This document shows, one piece after another, positions 1 through 6,977 of a DNA stretch of 48,210 nt. This stretch comes from Planctomycetota bacterium. Its GTDB lineage: Bacteria > Planctomycetota > SZUA-567 > JAKLDR01. The notes beneath the pieces were generated by a model. The model was given only the letters and a program-made list of their open reading frames with translations, made no database searches and had not been told where the DNA came from. The translations under genes were made by a program, and so were the position numbers. The stretch spans positions 1 through 48,210 of the forward strand of contig JAKLDR010000024.1 of assembly GCA_022703445.1 (NCBI GenBank), written 5' to 3'. Position 1 is the first letter of the stretch; every line of letters begins with the position of its first letter.

Positions 1-476
1 GTGCCGGTGCCGCCCAGCGGGATGTCCGAGATGGCGTCCTCGTTGCCGCGGGCGGTCTTCTTGTCCATGTTGTTGTCGGTCTCGAAGGTCTCCGACTCCT
101 CCATCTTCTCATGGACGACCACCGGCGTGTCCACCTGGGTCTCGGCCTGGATCTCCTTGAGGTTCTTGAAGATGTCGCGCTTCTTGTTGGGATCGTACTC
201 CGGCGGCTTCTGCTTGACGATGTCGGTGCTGATGACGACCTCGTCCTGCTTCATGGGCGCCACGGCGGTGGCCAGCAGCGCGATGAGCAGGAAGAGCACC
301 GCGTGGGTGGCCGCCGAGATCACCCACCAGGGCAGCGCCCCAACCCGGCGCTCCAGGCGGCTGGACCAGTCGCCGCCATCCTCCAGCGGTAGTTCCCCCT
401 CCGCCGGGAGCTGGTCGGCCGGCAGCTGCTGCTGGACTTCCTCGATCGCGGAACGAAGGTCGGTTGAGGTCGCCAT
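1..476 (-). CDS. Membrane-anchored alpha-toroid family protein, N-terminal part (truncated by window edge)
   Basis: Starts at ATG 476-474 behind a GGAGGATC ribosome site and runs off the window after 158 codons. Visible parts are a polar N-terminus of about 48 residues, one membrane segment (about residues 49-72, beginning PWWVISAATHAVLF), a Lys/Pro-rich linker, and the conserved motif NEDAISDIPLGGTG at the edge. The membrane segment, linker and DAISDIPLGGTG motif align with the upstream gene at 502-2124, so the two are tandem paralogues. By analogy the missing part should be a prenyltransferase/squalene-oxidase-repeat domain. That domain is inferred, not seen. Only 25 bp separate the two genes, so they are probably co-transcribed. 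Function unknown. Confidence 0.8.
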   Translation of the reverse strand, partial: MATSTDLRSAIEEVQQQLPADQLPAEGELPLEDGGDWSSRLERRVGALPWWVISAATHAVLFLLIALLATAVAPMKQDEVVISTDIVKQKPPEYDPNKKRDIFKNLKEIQAETQVDTPVVVHEKMEESETFETDNNMDKKTARGNEDAISDIPLGGTG

Positions 477-501
477 GATCAGATCCTCCGGTCAGCCGGT
501 G

Positions 502-2124
502 TCACTTGAGGTAGAGCGGCAGGTAGCGGTAGTAGACCTCGAGGCAGAGGGCCCCTACGGCCGTGGTGTAGACCCGCCCGCCCTTTGCGCCCCACGGGCA
601 GACCGGGTCCCAGGAGCCGTCGACGTCCTTCTCGGTGCCGTCCATGGGCCCGCCCATGCGCTGGTTGTCGCAGAGGGCCGGCAGCATGGCGGTGTTCCAC
701 TTCTTCCACGGTTCGCCGCCGACCTGGAAGACGGTCAGCGTGCCGTAGTACCAGTAGTACATGTTGACGTGGCAGCCGTTCTCGCCCCAGTCGGGCACGG
801 AGGTCTTCATGAGGTAGTCGGCGCCGCCGACCACGCGCGGGTCGGTTGGCGGGGAGCCGGTGAAGAGCCTGCACAGCATGCCCACGCTGGTCATGGTCGG
901 GTTGGGCGAGAAGACGCCCTCGGCCGGCGCCGGCTGGTAGGTGCAGCGGCCGTACTGGTCGCTGACCTGGTTCAGGAAGGCCAGCCCGCCCTGCATCCCG
1001 GAGGCCGGGACATTGAGCCCGGCGATCTTGGCGGACTTCAGCTGCATCACGAACCAGCCGGTGACGGAGAGGTCGGCGACGCCGGCGCCGGAGCCGGTGG
1101 TCTCGCCGACGCCCTTGGGCGTGTAGCGCCAGCCGGAGCCGGGGATCTGGTGCTCGTTGATCGAATAGTCGACGGCCTTCTGCGCCGGACCGGCCAGGTG
1201 CCCGGCCTTGGTCATGCCGTAGGCCTCGGCCAGGGCCAGTCCGCAGATGGCGTGATGGTAGCCGACACCGGCCGGCTCGGTGCCCTCGAAGCCGGTGCCG
1301 ATGCAGCCCTTGGCGTCCTGCTTGCTGATGATCCACTGGGTGGCCTTGCGCACGACTTCCTTGTACTGGCCCTCGGACTCGGTGTAGCCGGCGCCGAGGA
1401 AGGCGAGCAGGGCCAGGCCGGTCACGCCGGCGTCGGTCTTGGCCGAGCCCTCCCACTTGGTGGCCTCCCAGCTGCCATCCGGTGACTGGTGGCGCTTGAG
1501 CCAGCGCAGGGCCGCCTCCACCGCGCTCTCCGAGCCGGGCGTGCCGCCCCAGCGCGCGGTGGCCTTCTTGCGCCCGCCGCCGTCGCGATAGCCGAAGCAG
1601 CCGGCGGGGCCGCCGCCGCCCACGCCGATGGAAGCCACCGCACCGGTGCCGCCCAGCGGGATGTCGCTGATGGCGTCCTCCTGGCCCTTGGCGGTGTTCT
1701 TGTCCATCTTGTTGTCGGTTTCGAAGTGGTCGTCCGGGATCGGGTCCTGCACGACCATGGGCTTGTCGATGACTTTCTCCATGGGCGCGTCCGGCTTCTT
1801 GAAGAGATCGCGCTTGAGGTTCTCGTTGTAGTCATCCTTCTTCTGCTGCTGCGGCGGGGCCGAGAAGATGACTTCATCATTGTTGGCCGGCGGGGCAACG
1901 GCCACGGCCAGCAGCATCATCAGGAGAAAGACGACGACGTGCAGGATCGCGGAGGTCACCCACCAGGGCGTGGCCCCGAACTGCATCTGCAGGGCGTCGA
2001 AGAGAGTGCCGCTGCCATCGCCGGCTACCGCCAGCTCCTCGGGCTGACCGGCGTCCGGCCCCCCGGCGACCTGGTCGACAGGCTGGACGGCGCTGGAGTC
2101 GGTGGCGTAGCTTCCTGTGGACAT
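502..2124 (-). CDS. Membrane-anchored prenyltransferase/squalene-oxidase-repeat (alpha-toroid) protein
   Basis: A 540-residue protein with start ATG 2124 preceded by GGAGGAGG at good spacing. It has one membrane segment at about residues 54-77, a charged Lys/Pro/Asp-rich linker (80-155), the motif DAISDIPLGGTG (about 151-161), a Gly-rich hinge, and from about residue 200 a set of alpha-hairpin repeats with the QSPDGSW-type signature of squalene-cyclase/prenyltransferase folds (ALRWLKRHQSPDGSWE near 206-220). The catalytic DxDD motif of squalene-hopene cyclases is not visible, so a terpene cyclase role is unlikely. Proteins of this layout are common in Planctomycetota and have no established function. 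The toroid presumably faces the periplasm. First gene of a pair with the truncated paralogue downstream. Confidence 0.8.
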   Translation of the reverse strand: MSTGSYATDSSAVQPVDQVAGGPDAGQPEELAVAGDGSGTLFDALQMQFGATPWWVTSAILHVVVFLLMMLLAVAVAPPANNDEVIFSAPPQQQKKDDYNENLKRDLFKKPDAPMEKVIDKPMVVQDPIPDDHFETDNKMDKNTAKGQEDAISDIPLGGTGAVASIGVGGGGPAGCFGYRDGGGRKKATARWGGTPGSESAVEAALRWLKRHQSPDGSWEATKWEGSAKTDAGVTGLALLAFLGAGYTESEGQYKEVVRKATQWIISKQDAKGCIGTGFEGTEPAGVGYHHAICGLALAEAYGMTKAGHLAGPAQKAVDYSINEHQIPGSGWRYTPKGVGETTGSGAGVADLSVTGWFVMQLKSAKIAGLNVPASGMQGGLAFLNQVSDQYGRCTYQPAPAEGVFSPNPTMTSVGMLCRLFTGSPPTDPRVVGGADYLMKTSVPDWGENGCHVNMYYWYYGTLTVFQVGGEPWKKWNTAMLPALCDNQRMGGPMDGTEKDVDGSWDPVCPWGAKGGRVYTTAVGALCLEVYYRYLPLYLK

Positions 2125-2158
2125 GACAGACCTCCTCCGAGGTGCAGGCTCTCGGGCG

Positions 2159-2204
2159 GGGCGGCTAGCTCAGACCCAGGCAATACCGGGTCCCGCGACC
2201 GCCC
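2159..2204 (-). promoter_or_regulatory. Structured 5' leader hairpin of the alpha-toroid operon
   Basis: Outer stem GGGCGG (2159-2164) pairs with CCGCCC (2199-2204). The inner stem is GACCC (2173-2177) with GGGTC (2188-2192), extended by two GC pairs across a bulge, with loop CAATA. On the minus strand it begins at about the predicted transcription start. A smaller CCGAG/CTCGG hairpin follows just before the GGAGGAGG ribosome site. It matches no riboswitch family I can name. Confidence 0.35.
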
Positions 2205-2208
2205 ACAC

Positions 2209-2237
2209 ATCTTACACTACGGAGTAACGTCGAGCAA
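2209..2237 (-). promoter_or_regulatory. Possible sigma-70-type promoter for the alpha-toroid pair
   Basis: Minus strand reads TTGCTC (2237-2232), a 17-nt spacer, then TAAGAT (2214-2209). The start would fall near 2202, giving a leader of about 80 nt. Hexamer matches are only moderate. Confidence 0.3.
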
Positions 2238-2670
2238 GCGTTTCGGTTCGTCAAATAGTGGCTTTTTTGCGAGGGATATGAACAGCCGGCACAGATTGCC
2301 ACTCCTGCACCTTGTGCATAGTGCGCTTGGGCCTAGGTGGGTGCCGCCATGCAGAACTCTGCCCAATCCACGGAACCGCCGGATCGCGTCGGCCTGCGCC
2401 CGAGGCGCGGTGGACGACCTGGGCGTCATGCCAGCCGCGGGTCCGGTGCGTAACGGCTCGCCGGCTGCCGGCTTTTACTCTTGCATCGCCATTCGGCGCG
2501 GACTAAGATGGGCGACGACAAAGGATGCAGACCATGCCGCACGCCCAGAGTTTCCTGAGAAAACTGCTGGCCGCTCACCACGTGACCGGCCTGCCCCTGA
2601 GTAGTATGCTCGCATAGCGGCACCGGGGGACTGTTTCGACGGAGACTACAGGGAAGACAGGAGGCCTGCA
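2238..2670. other. Intergenic stretch without a convincing gene
   Basis: About 430 bp between the divergent alpha-toroid operon and yebC. The only candidate reading frame in a sensible position is 2534-2617 (27 codons, ATG behind AAAGGA, product starting MPHAQSFLRKLLAAHH), which could be a short leader peptide but has no family resemblance. The sequence GGGGACTGTTTCGACGG near 2628 resembles a tmRNA 5' end, but yebC starts too soon for a tmRNA to fit. Nothing else is recognised. Confidence 0.3.
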
Positions 2671-3426
2671 ATGTCCGGCCACTCACACTGGGCAACCATC
2701 AAGCACAAGAAGGCCGCATCGGACGCCAAGAAGGGCAAGATCATCAGCAAGATGATCAAGCAGATATTCATCGTGGTCAGGGACGGCGGCCCGGATCCGA
2801 ACTCCAACCCCGCGCTGCGCCTGCTGCTGCAGAAGGCCCGCCAGGCCGGCGTGAACAAGGACAACATGGACCGGGCCATCGCCCGCGCCTCCGGTCAGTC
2901 CGTGGACGGAGTCCAGATGGAGGAGGTCGTCTACGAGGCCTACGCGCCGGGCGGCGCGGCGCTGATCATCAGCTGCGTCACCGACAACAAGAACCGCACA
3001 ACACCGGAGGTCCGCAGCATCATCGAGAAGCGCGGCGGCAAGATGGCCACCAGCGGCGCGGTCGGCTGGATGTTCAAGCGCAAGGGCGTCCTCACCGTCA
3101 AGACCGCCGATGTCCCCGAGGACAAGCTCATGGAGGTGGTGCTCGACGCCGGAGCCGAGGACGTGGAGACCGGCGGCGAGTTCTACACCATCACCACCGC
3201 GCCCGAGGACAAGGGCAAGGTCGAGTCCGCCCTGGAGAAGGCCGGGATCAAGACCGAGACGGCCGAGATCAACCAGGAGGCCGAGAACAAGATCCAGCTG
3301 GAGGTCGACGCCGCCCGCAAGGTCGTAACCCTCATGCAGGAGCTCGACGACCAGGACGACGTCAACAACGTTTACACCAACTTCGAGATGACCGCGGAGC
3401 TGGCCGCGGAGCTGGCCAAGGGGTAG
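2671..3426 (+). CDS. yebC: YebC/PmpR family DNA-binding regulatory protein
   Basis: A 251-residue protein, full length for the family. It has the signature N-terminus MSGHSHWATIKHKKA, the DNMDRAIARA segment, the central YEAYAPGGAALIISC strand, and VRSIIEKRGGKMA. Start ATG 2671 follows AGGAGG with normal spacing. YebC-family members are cytoplasmic; older work describes them as transcriptional regulators and more recent work implicates some in translation of proline-rich stretches. It is followed after 7 bp by ruvC, the classic yebC-ruvC neighbourhood, but ruvA and ruvB do not follow here. Confidence 0.95.
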   Translation: MSGHSHWATIKHKKAASDAKKGKIISKMIKQIFIVVRDGGPDPNSNPALRLLLQKARQAGVNKDNMDRAIARASGQSVDGVQMEEVVYEAYAPGGAALIISCVTDNKNRTTPEVRSIIEKRGGKMATSGAVGWMFKRKGVLTVKTADVPEDKLMEVVLDAGAEDVETGGEFYTITTAPEDKGKVESALEKAGIKTETAEINQEAENKIQLEVDAARKVVTLMQELDDQDDVNNVYTNFEMTAELAAELAKG

Positions 3427-3433
3427 CCAGGGC

Positions 3434-3931
3434 TTGGTGGTCCTCGGCATCGACCCGGGCACCGTGGCTGCCGGCTACGGCGCGGTCAGCTCGGGCGGGG
3501 GCCGCAACCGGCTGATCGCCTGCGGAGCGGTGCGGGCCAAGCGCTCGCAGAAGCTCGCCGAACGCCTGAGGATCATCCACGACGGCCTGGCCGCGGTCAT
3601 TGCCCAGGTCCGGCCCGACGTCGCCGTGGTCGAGCAGCCCTTCGCCGGCGAGAACCTGGCCACGGCCATCGCCATCGGCGAGGCCCGGGGCGTGGCGCTG
3701 CTGGCCTGCTCCGCGGCCGGGGTGCCGGTCGAGGAGTACAGTCCGGCGGAGATCAAGCGCGCGGTGGTCGGCTCGGGCGCGGCGCGCAAGGACCAGGTGG
3801 CGCTGATGGTCAAGGCGGTGCTGGGACTGGCCGAGCCGCCCGAGCCATCCGACGCGGCCGACGCGCTGGCCGCGGCCATCTGCTACCTGCACCGTGCGCC
3901 GGCGCTAACCAGAATGCAGAAGGGTGAATGA
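3434..3931 (+). CDS. ruvC: Crossover junction endodeoxyribonuclease RuvC
   Basis: A 165-residue Holliday junction resolvase. The four acidic catalytic positions are present: D7 in GIDPGT, E67 in VVEQPF, and D140 and D143 in the C-terminal SDAADALAAAICYLHR segment. The start is TTG 3434, with GTG 3437 as an alternative. The gene cleaves four-way junctions during recombinational repair. The last codons, encoding MQKGE and the TGA stop, lie inside the left arm of the palindromic element at 3912-4004, so the element has rewritten the natural C-terminus. RuvA and RuvB, normally adjacent, are not in this window. Confidence 0.95.
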   Translation: MVVLGIDPGTVAAGYGAVSSGGGRNRLIACGAVRAKRSQKLAERLRIIHDGLAAVIAQVRPDVAVVEQPFAGENLATAIAIGEARGVALLACSAAGVPVEEYSPAEIKRAVVGSGAARKDQVALMVKAVLGLAEPPEPSDAADALAAAICYLHRAPALTRMQKGE

Positions 3932-4004
3932 TGAATGCTGAAACGGCGGCGGAGAGCTCCGCCCGAATCCGGTTTCTGCATTCATCATTCCGCATTCTGC
4001 ATTC
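3912..4004. repeat. Palindromic word element A (GAATGATGAATGC family)
   Basis: Left arm 3912-3938 and right arm 3978-4004 are inverted copies matching at 24 of 27 positions, built from the words GAATGCAGAA and GAATGATGAATGC. The 39-nt loop holds a second perfect hairpin, GGCGGAG (3948-3954) and CTCCGCC (3957-3963), with a 2-nt loop. The left arm supplies the ruvC stop codon. The right arm ends 15 bp before the next gene's GTG. It is much more AT-rich than its surroundings, which suggests acquisition. Confidence 0.85.
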
Positions 4005-4019
4005 CAAGTCGAGGGACTT

Positions 4020-4592
4020 GTGCAGGTCATCGTCGACGGGTACAACCTGATCATGAAGATCGGGCGGCTGGCCGAGCGGGTCCGCATGGGCGAGCTCCAG
4101 TACTCGCGCGAGGTGCTCCTGCACCTGCTCGCGCGCGCCAAGCGCAGCGAATTCCACTCGGCCACGGTGGTCTTCGACGCCCGCCGGCTCGGGGCCAAGC
4201 CCCTGCCCGGGCCCGAGGGGCTCTCGCTGCGGCGCGAGTGCCGCGGGCGCATGGGCGTGATATTCTCCCCGCCGGGTTCCGACGCGGACGAGGTGATCAA
4301 GGAGCTGGCCGAAGAGCGCGCCCTGGTCGGCAAGGCCCGGGAGCTGCTGGTGGTGACCAGCGACCGCTCGCTGGCCTCCTACGTCCGCTCGGTGGGAGCG
4401 CGCATCGAGACCAGCGAGGAGTGCGCCCGCTCGCTGATCGGCCGGGAGCGTCCGCGGCATGGCCGGCCGACGCGCCAGGACGGCTCGGCCCCGGCCGAGC
4501 CCGAGAAGGAGCTGGCCGCCCCCGGCGATGACGAGGTCGGGCGCTGGCTGCGCTATTTTGAAATGAAGGGGGACGAGCCCATTGAGCTCTAG
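4020..4592 (+). CDS. NYN (PIN-like) domain ribonuclease, YacP type
   Basis: A 190-residue protein with the NYN/YacP signature: VIVDGYNLIMK at the N-terminus (first metal-binding Asp), VVFDARR near residue 52, FSPPGSDADEVIKELAEE in the middle (acidic cluster), and VVTSDRSLASYV with a further Asp. These are the acidic positions of a PIN-like fold, so cytoplasmic metal-dependent RNase activity is the family expectation. Starts at GTG 4020 behind GAGGGA. The C-terminal about 50 residues are Pro/Glu-rich, ending in a short helix. It overlaps the fliA start by 11 bp, so the two are translationally coupled. Confidence 0.85.
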   Translation: MQVIVDGYNLIMKIGRLAERVRMGELQYSREVLLHLLARAKRSEFHSATVVFDARRLGAKPLPGPEGLSLRRECRGRMGVIFSPPGSDADEVIKELAEERALVGKARELLVVTSDRSLASYVRSVGARIETSEECARSLIGRERPRHGRPTRQDGSAPAEPEKELAAPGDDEVGRWLRYFEMKGDEPIEL

Positions 4593-5436
4593 CCGCGAGA
4601 AGCACCGCAGGGGCGCCGACGAGAACGAGCTCTGGTCGCGCTACCATAAGGACCGCGGCCGGCCGGCCTTCGACGCGCTGGTCGAACACTACCTGCCGCT
4701 GGTCAAGGTGGTGGCCGGCAGGCTGGCCATGCATCTGCCGAACTCCGTGCGCGAGGAGGACCTCTACAGCGCCGGCTGCGTGGGCCTGCTCTCGGCGGTC
4801 GAGAACTTCGACCCGGCGCGGGACGTGCGCTTCGAAACCTATGCCATGGGGCGGATCCGCGGCGCCATGCTCGACGAACTGCGCAGCATGGACGTGCTCA
4901 CCCGCGCGGTCCGCGAGCGGGCCGCCAGGATCCGCGAGGCCGAGCAGCGTCTGCGCGAGACCGGCCGCCTGCTCAGCCCCGAGGCCGTGGCCGGTGAGGC
5001 GGGCATCAGCGTGGAGGAGCTCTGCGAAACCGAGCGGGCCCTGAACATGGCCTCCTGGGCCAGCCTCGACGACGAGGCCGACGCCGAGGGCCACTCGGCG
5101 GCCAGCCTGGTGGTGGACCAGACGGCCCGCAGCCCGCTGGAGAATATCGAGCGCGAGGAGCTCCTCAGGCTGCTCCGTGAGGTCATGGACGAGAAGGACC
5201 GGCTGCTCATCGTTCTCTACTACCACGAGGAGCTCACCCTCCGGGAGATCGGCGAGATCCTGGGCGTCTCGGAAAGCCGGGTCAGCCAGATGCATACCGA
5301 GATGATAAAGCGGCTGCACTACCGCCTGGAGGCGGCCGGCCGGCGACGGCCGGATGCGGCCGGCAGGACGCCGAAGGGCAAGAAGACCGGCCAGGAATCG
5401 CCCGGAAAGCCGCCGGCCGGCAACTGGATCGCGTAA
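4582..5436 (+). CDS. fliA: RNA polymerase sigma-28 factor (FliA/WhiG family)
   Basis: A 284-residue sigma factor. Region 2 (about residues 30-105) has the EEDLYSAGCVGLLSAVENFD core and FETYAMGRIRGAMLDELR. Region 3 covers about 110-165. Region 4 carries the helix-turn-helix LTLREIGEILGVSESRVSQ (about 210-240). The absent region 1.1 and the RGAMLDELR motif place it with FliA/WhiG/SigD rather than housekeeping sigmas. Starts at TTG 4582 inside the 3' end of the NYN gene with GGGGGA upstream. The Lys/Pro-rich tail of about 35 residues is an extra. It should direct late flagellar promoters; the flgM gene follows behind a matching promoter. Confidence 0.92.
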   Translation: MSSSREKHRRGADENELWSRYHKDRGRPAFDALVEHYLPLVKVVAGRLAMHLPNSVREEDLYSAGCVGLLSAVENFDPARDVRFETYAMGRIRGAMLDELRSMDVLTRAVRERAARIREAEQRLRETGRLLSPEAVAGEAGISVEELCETERALNMASWASLDDEADAEGHSAASLVVDQTARSPLENIEREELLRLLREVMDEKDRLLIVLYYHEELTLREIGEILGVSESRVSQMHTEMIKRLHYRLEAAGRRRPDAAGRTPKGKKTGQESPGKPPAGNWIA

Positions 5437-5485
5437 GCCGCCGATAATCCGTAGCTTGCGTGACGACATAACGATAGTTTTACCC

Positions 5486-5513
5486 TAAAGTGGGCGCCGG
5501 ATACGGCCGATAC
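5486..5513 (+). promoter_or_regulatory. Sigma-28 (FliA-type) promoter upstream of flgM
   Basis: TAAAG at 5486-5490 and GCCGATAC at 5506-5513, with 16 nt between TAAA and GCCGATAC. The family consensus is TAAA-N15-GCCGATAA, so this is one base longer with a near-perfect -10. A start near 5520 gives a 5' leader of about 54 nt before ATG 5574. It lies in the fliA-flgM gap. Confidence 0.7.
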
Positions 5514-5573
5514 ACCTAGTGGAAAACCCCCGGGACTGCCGGGGAGGTTCCTGGCGCGAAGGTGAGGTGGATC

Positions 5574-5855
5574 ATGGTGGATGGGATCGGCGGAGTCAGA
5601 CCTCCGGGGCTGGAAGGTCCCAAGGGTCCGAGGGACCGTGGCGGCCAGGTGCAGGCCCCCAAGGCCTCCAAGTCCGACAGGGTCGAGATCAGCACTGCCG
5701 GGTTGCTCCTGGCCAGGCTCCAGGCCATGCCCGACATTCGCAGGGAGAAGGTCGAATCCATCCGTCAGCAGATCCTGCGCGGCACCTACGTCACCGAAGA
5801 GAAGGTTCAGCAGGCCACGGACAACCTGGTTGACGACTTCCTGAGCGGAATGTAA
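5574..5855 (+). CDS. flgM: Anti-sigma-28 factor FlgM family protein
   Basis: A 93-residue protein from ATG 5574 (a GTG 12 bp upstream is an alternative), with AGGTGAGG before the start. The Gly/Pro/Lys-rich N-terminal half looks disordered, as in FlgM. The C-terminal half holds the FlgM domain: DRVEISTAG, then MPDIRREKVESIRQQILRGT and VDDFLSG. FlgM binds FliA and holds it inactive until it is exported through the finished flagellar hook. Position directly after fliA, and the sigma-28 promoter in front, fit this role and imply negative feedback. A GC-rich hairpin follows at 5899-5920. Confidence 0.85.
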   Translation: MVDGIGGVRPPGLEGPKGPRDRGGQVQAPKASKSDRVEISTAGLLLARLQAMPDIRREKVESIRQQILRGTYVTEEKVQQATDNLVDDFLSGM

Positions 5856-5898
5856 CGTTTGCCGGCGCCGATCTGGCGCACGGCAGACTAAAGCTGGT

Positions 5899-5920
5899 GG
5901 GCTCGCCTCAGGGCGGGCCC
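5899..5920 (+). terminator. Possible terminator hairpin after flgM
   Basis: GGGCTCGCC (5899-5907) pairs with GGCGGGCCC (5912-5920) around the loop TCAG, with one G-T pair. Only a weak T run (GTTT) follows, so termination efficiency is uncertain. Confidence 0.4.
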
Positions 5921-5957
5921 CCGCTGTTTCCGGGGAGAGGCCACAGGTAGCGGGACA

Positions 5958-6008
5958 GGCTTTGGGCCTTGGCCCTCTGGAACAACAGCTGCCCCAATGC
6001 CCAAAGCC
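5958..6008. repeat. Palindromic word element B (GGCTTTGGGC family)
   Basis: Left arm 5958-5972 (GGCTTTGGGCCTTGG) and right arm 5994-6008 (CCAATGCCCAAAGCC) are inverted copies matching at 14 of 15 positions around a 21-nt loop. The right side continues with further related words (CCCACTTTCCAATCCCCA, up to 6024). It lies between flgM and thiL, about 40 bp before the thiL start. Confidence 0.65.
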
Positions 6009-6047
6009 CACTTTCCAATCCCCAGGCCGCGGGTATCATCTTGCGCC

Positions 6048-6977
6048 ATGGGCGAACTCGATCTCATCCGCTGGATCCGAACGCGGGGGCTGCCCGGCGC
6101 CCGCCGCGGGCTCGTCAAGGTCGGTCCGGGGGATGATTGCGCGGTCCTAGCCGGTCAAGGGACCGGCTGGGACCTGCTGCTCAAGACCGACGGGGTGGTT
6201 GCCGGGGTGCATTTCGGGCGGAACGCGAGCGCCGGCCTGGTTGGCCGCAAGGCCCTGGCCCGCGCGCTCTCGGACATCGCCGCCACGGGAGGCGAACCGG
6301 TGGCTGCCGTGGTGCACGCCGCCCTCGCGCGGCGTCACGCCGGCCGGTGGGCGCGGGAACTTCAGAAGGGACTGGCCCGGGCGGCCGGGCTGTGGCGCTG
6401 TCCGGTGGTCGGCGGCGACGTGTCCGCCACCCCGGGGCCGACGACCCTCGCCGTCGCCCTGCTCGGCCGGGTGGAGCGCGGCCGGGCGCTGCTGCGTTCG
6501 AGGGCCAGGCCCGGGGACCGCATCTTCGTGACCGGCGAGCTCGGCGGGTCCATCCTCGGCCGGCACCTGCGCTTCGACCCGCGGCTGGCCGAGGGCCGCT
6601 GGCTCGCGCGCCGGCCGGGAGTAGGGGGAGCCATCGACGTCTCCGACGGCCTGACCCGCGACCTCGGTCACATTCTGGAGGAGAGCGGCGGCCTGGGTGC
6701 GGAGCTCTCGGCCGGGATGATCCCGGTAGCCCGCGCAGCGCGGCGCATGAAGGGCGATCCGCTCGGCCACGCCCTGGCCGACGGCGAGGACTACGAGCTG
6801 CTCTTCACGGTGCGGCCGGGCCGGGCCGGGGCGCTCGTGCGGAGCTGGCCGTTCCGGACCCGGCTGACCGAGATCGGCGTGGTCCGCGGGCACGGCTCGG
6901 GGCTTTGGCTGCGCGAGAACTCCGGGCGGCGGCGGCGGATCAGGCCGGCCGGCTGGGAGCACCTGATCACTGCCTGA
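6048..6977 (+). CDS. thiL: Thiamine-monophosphate kinase
   Basis: A 309-residue kinase phosphorylating thiamine monophosphate to the cofactor thiamine diphosphate. Family motifs are all present: GPGDDCAVL near the N-terminus, LLKTDGVVAGVHF, RALSDIAATGGEP, VVGGDVSATPGPTTLAVALLG, AIDVSDGLTRDL, and GEDYELLFT near the C-terminus. Start ATG 6048 is chosen because the upstream in-frame extension is repeat element B rather than protein-like sequence. The 3' end overlaps the convergent cation transporter gene by 11 bp (6967-6977), so there is no room for a terminator. Confidence 0.92.
   Translation: MGELDLIRWIRTRGLPGARRGLVKVGPGDDCAVLAGQGTGWDLLLKTDGVVAGVHFGRNASAGLVGRKALARALSDIAATGGEPVAAVVHAALARRHAGRWARELQKGLARAAGLWRCPVVGGDVSATPGPTTLAVALLGRVERGRALLRSRARPGDRIFVTGELGGSILGRHLRFDPRLAEGRWLARRPGVGGAIDVSDGLTRDLGHILEESGGLGAELSAGMIPVARAARRMKGDPLGHALADGEDYELLFTVRPGRAGALVRSWPFRTRLTEIGVVRGHGSGLWLRENSGRRRRIRPAGWEHLITA

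Noticed and set aside
2622..2660. A tmRNA-like 5' end (GGGGACTGTTTCGACGG)
   Set aside because: A tmRNA needs some 300 further bases including a tag-reading frame and a matching 3' end. yebC begins at 2671, and no TTCGANNC arm followed by CCA is present.
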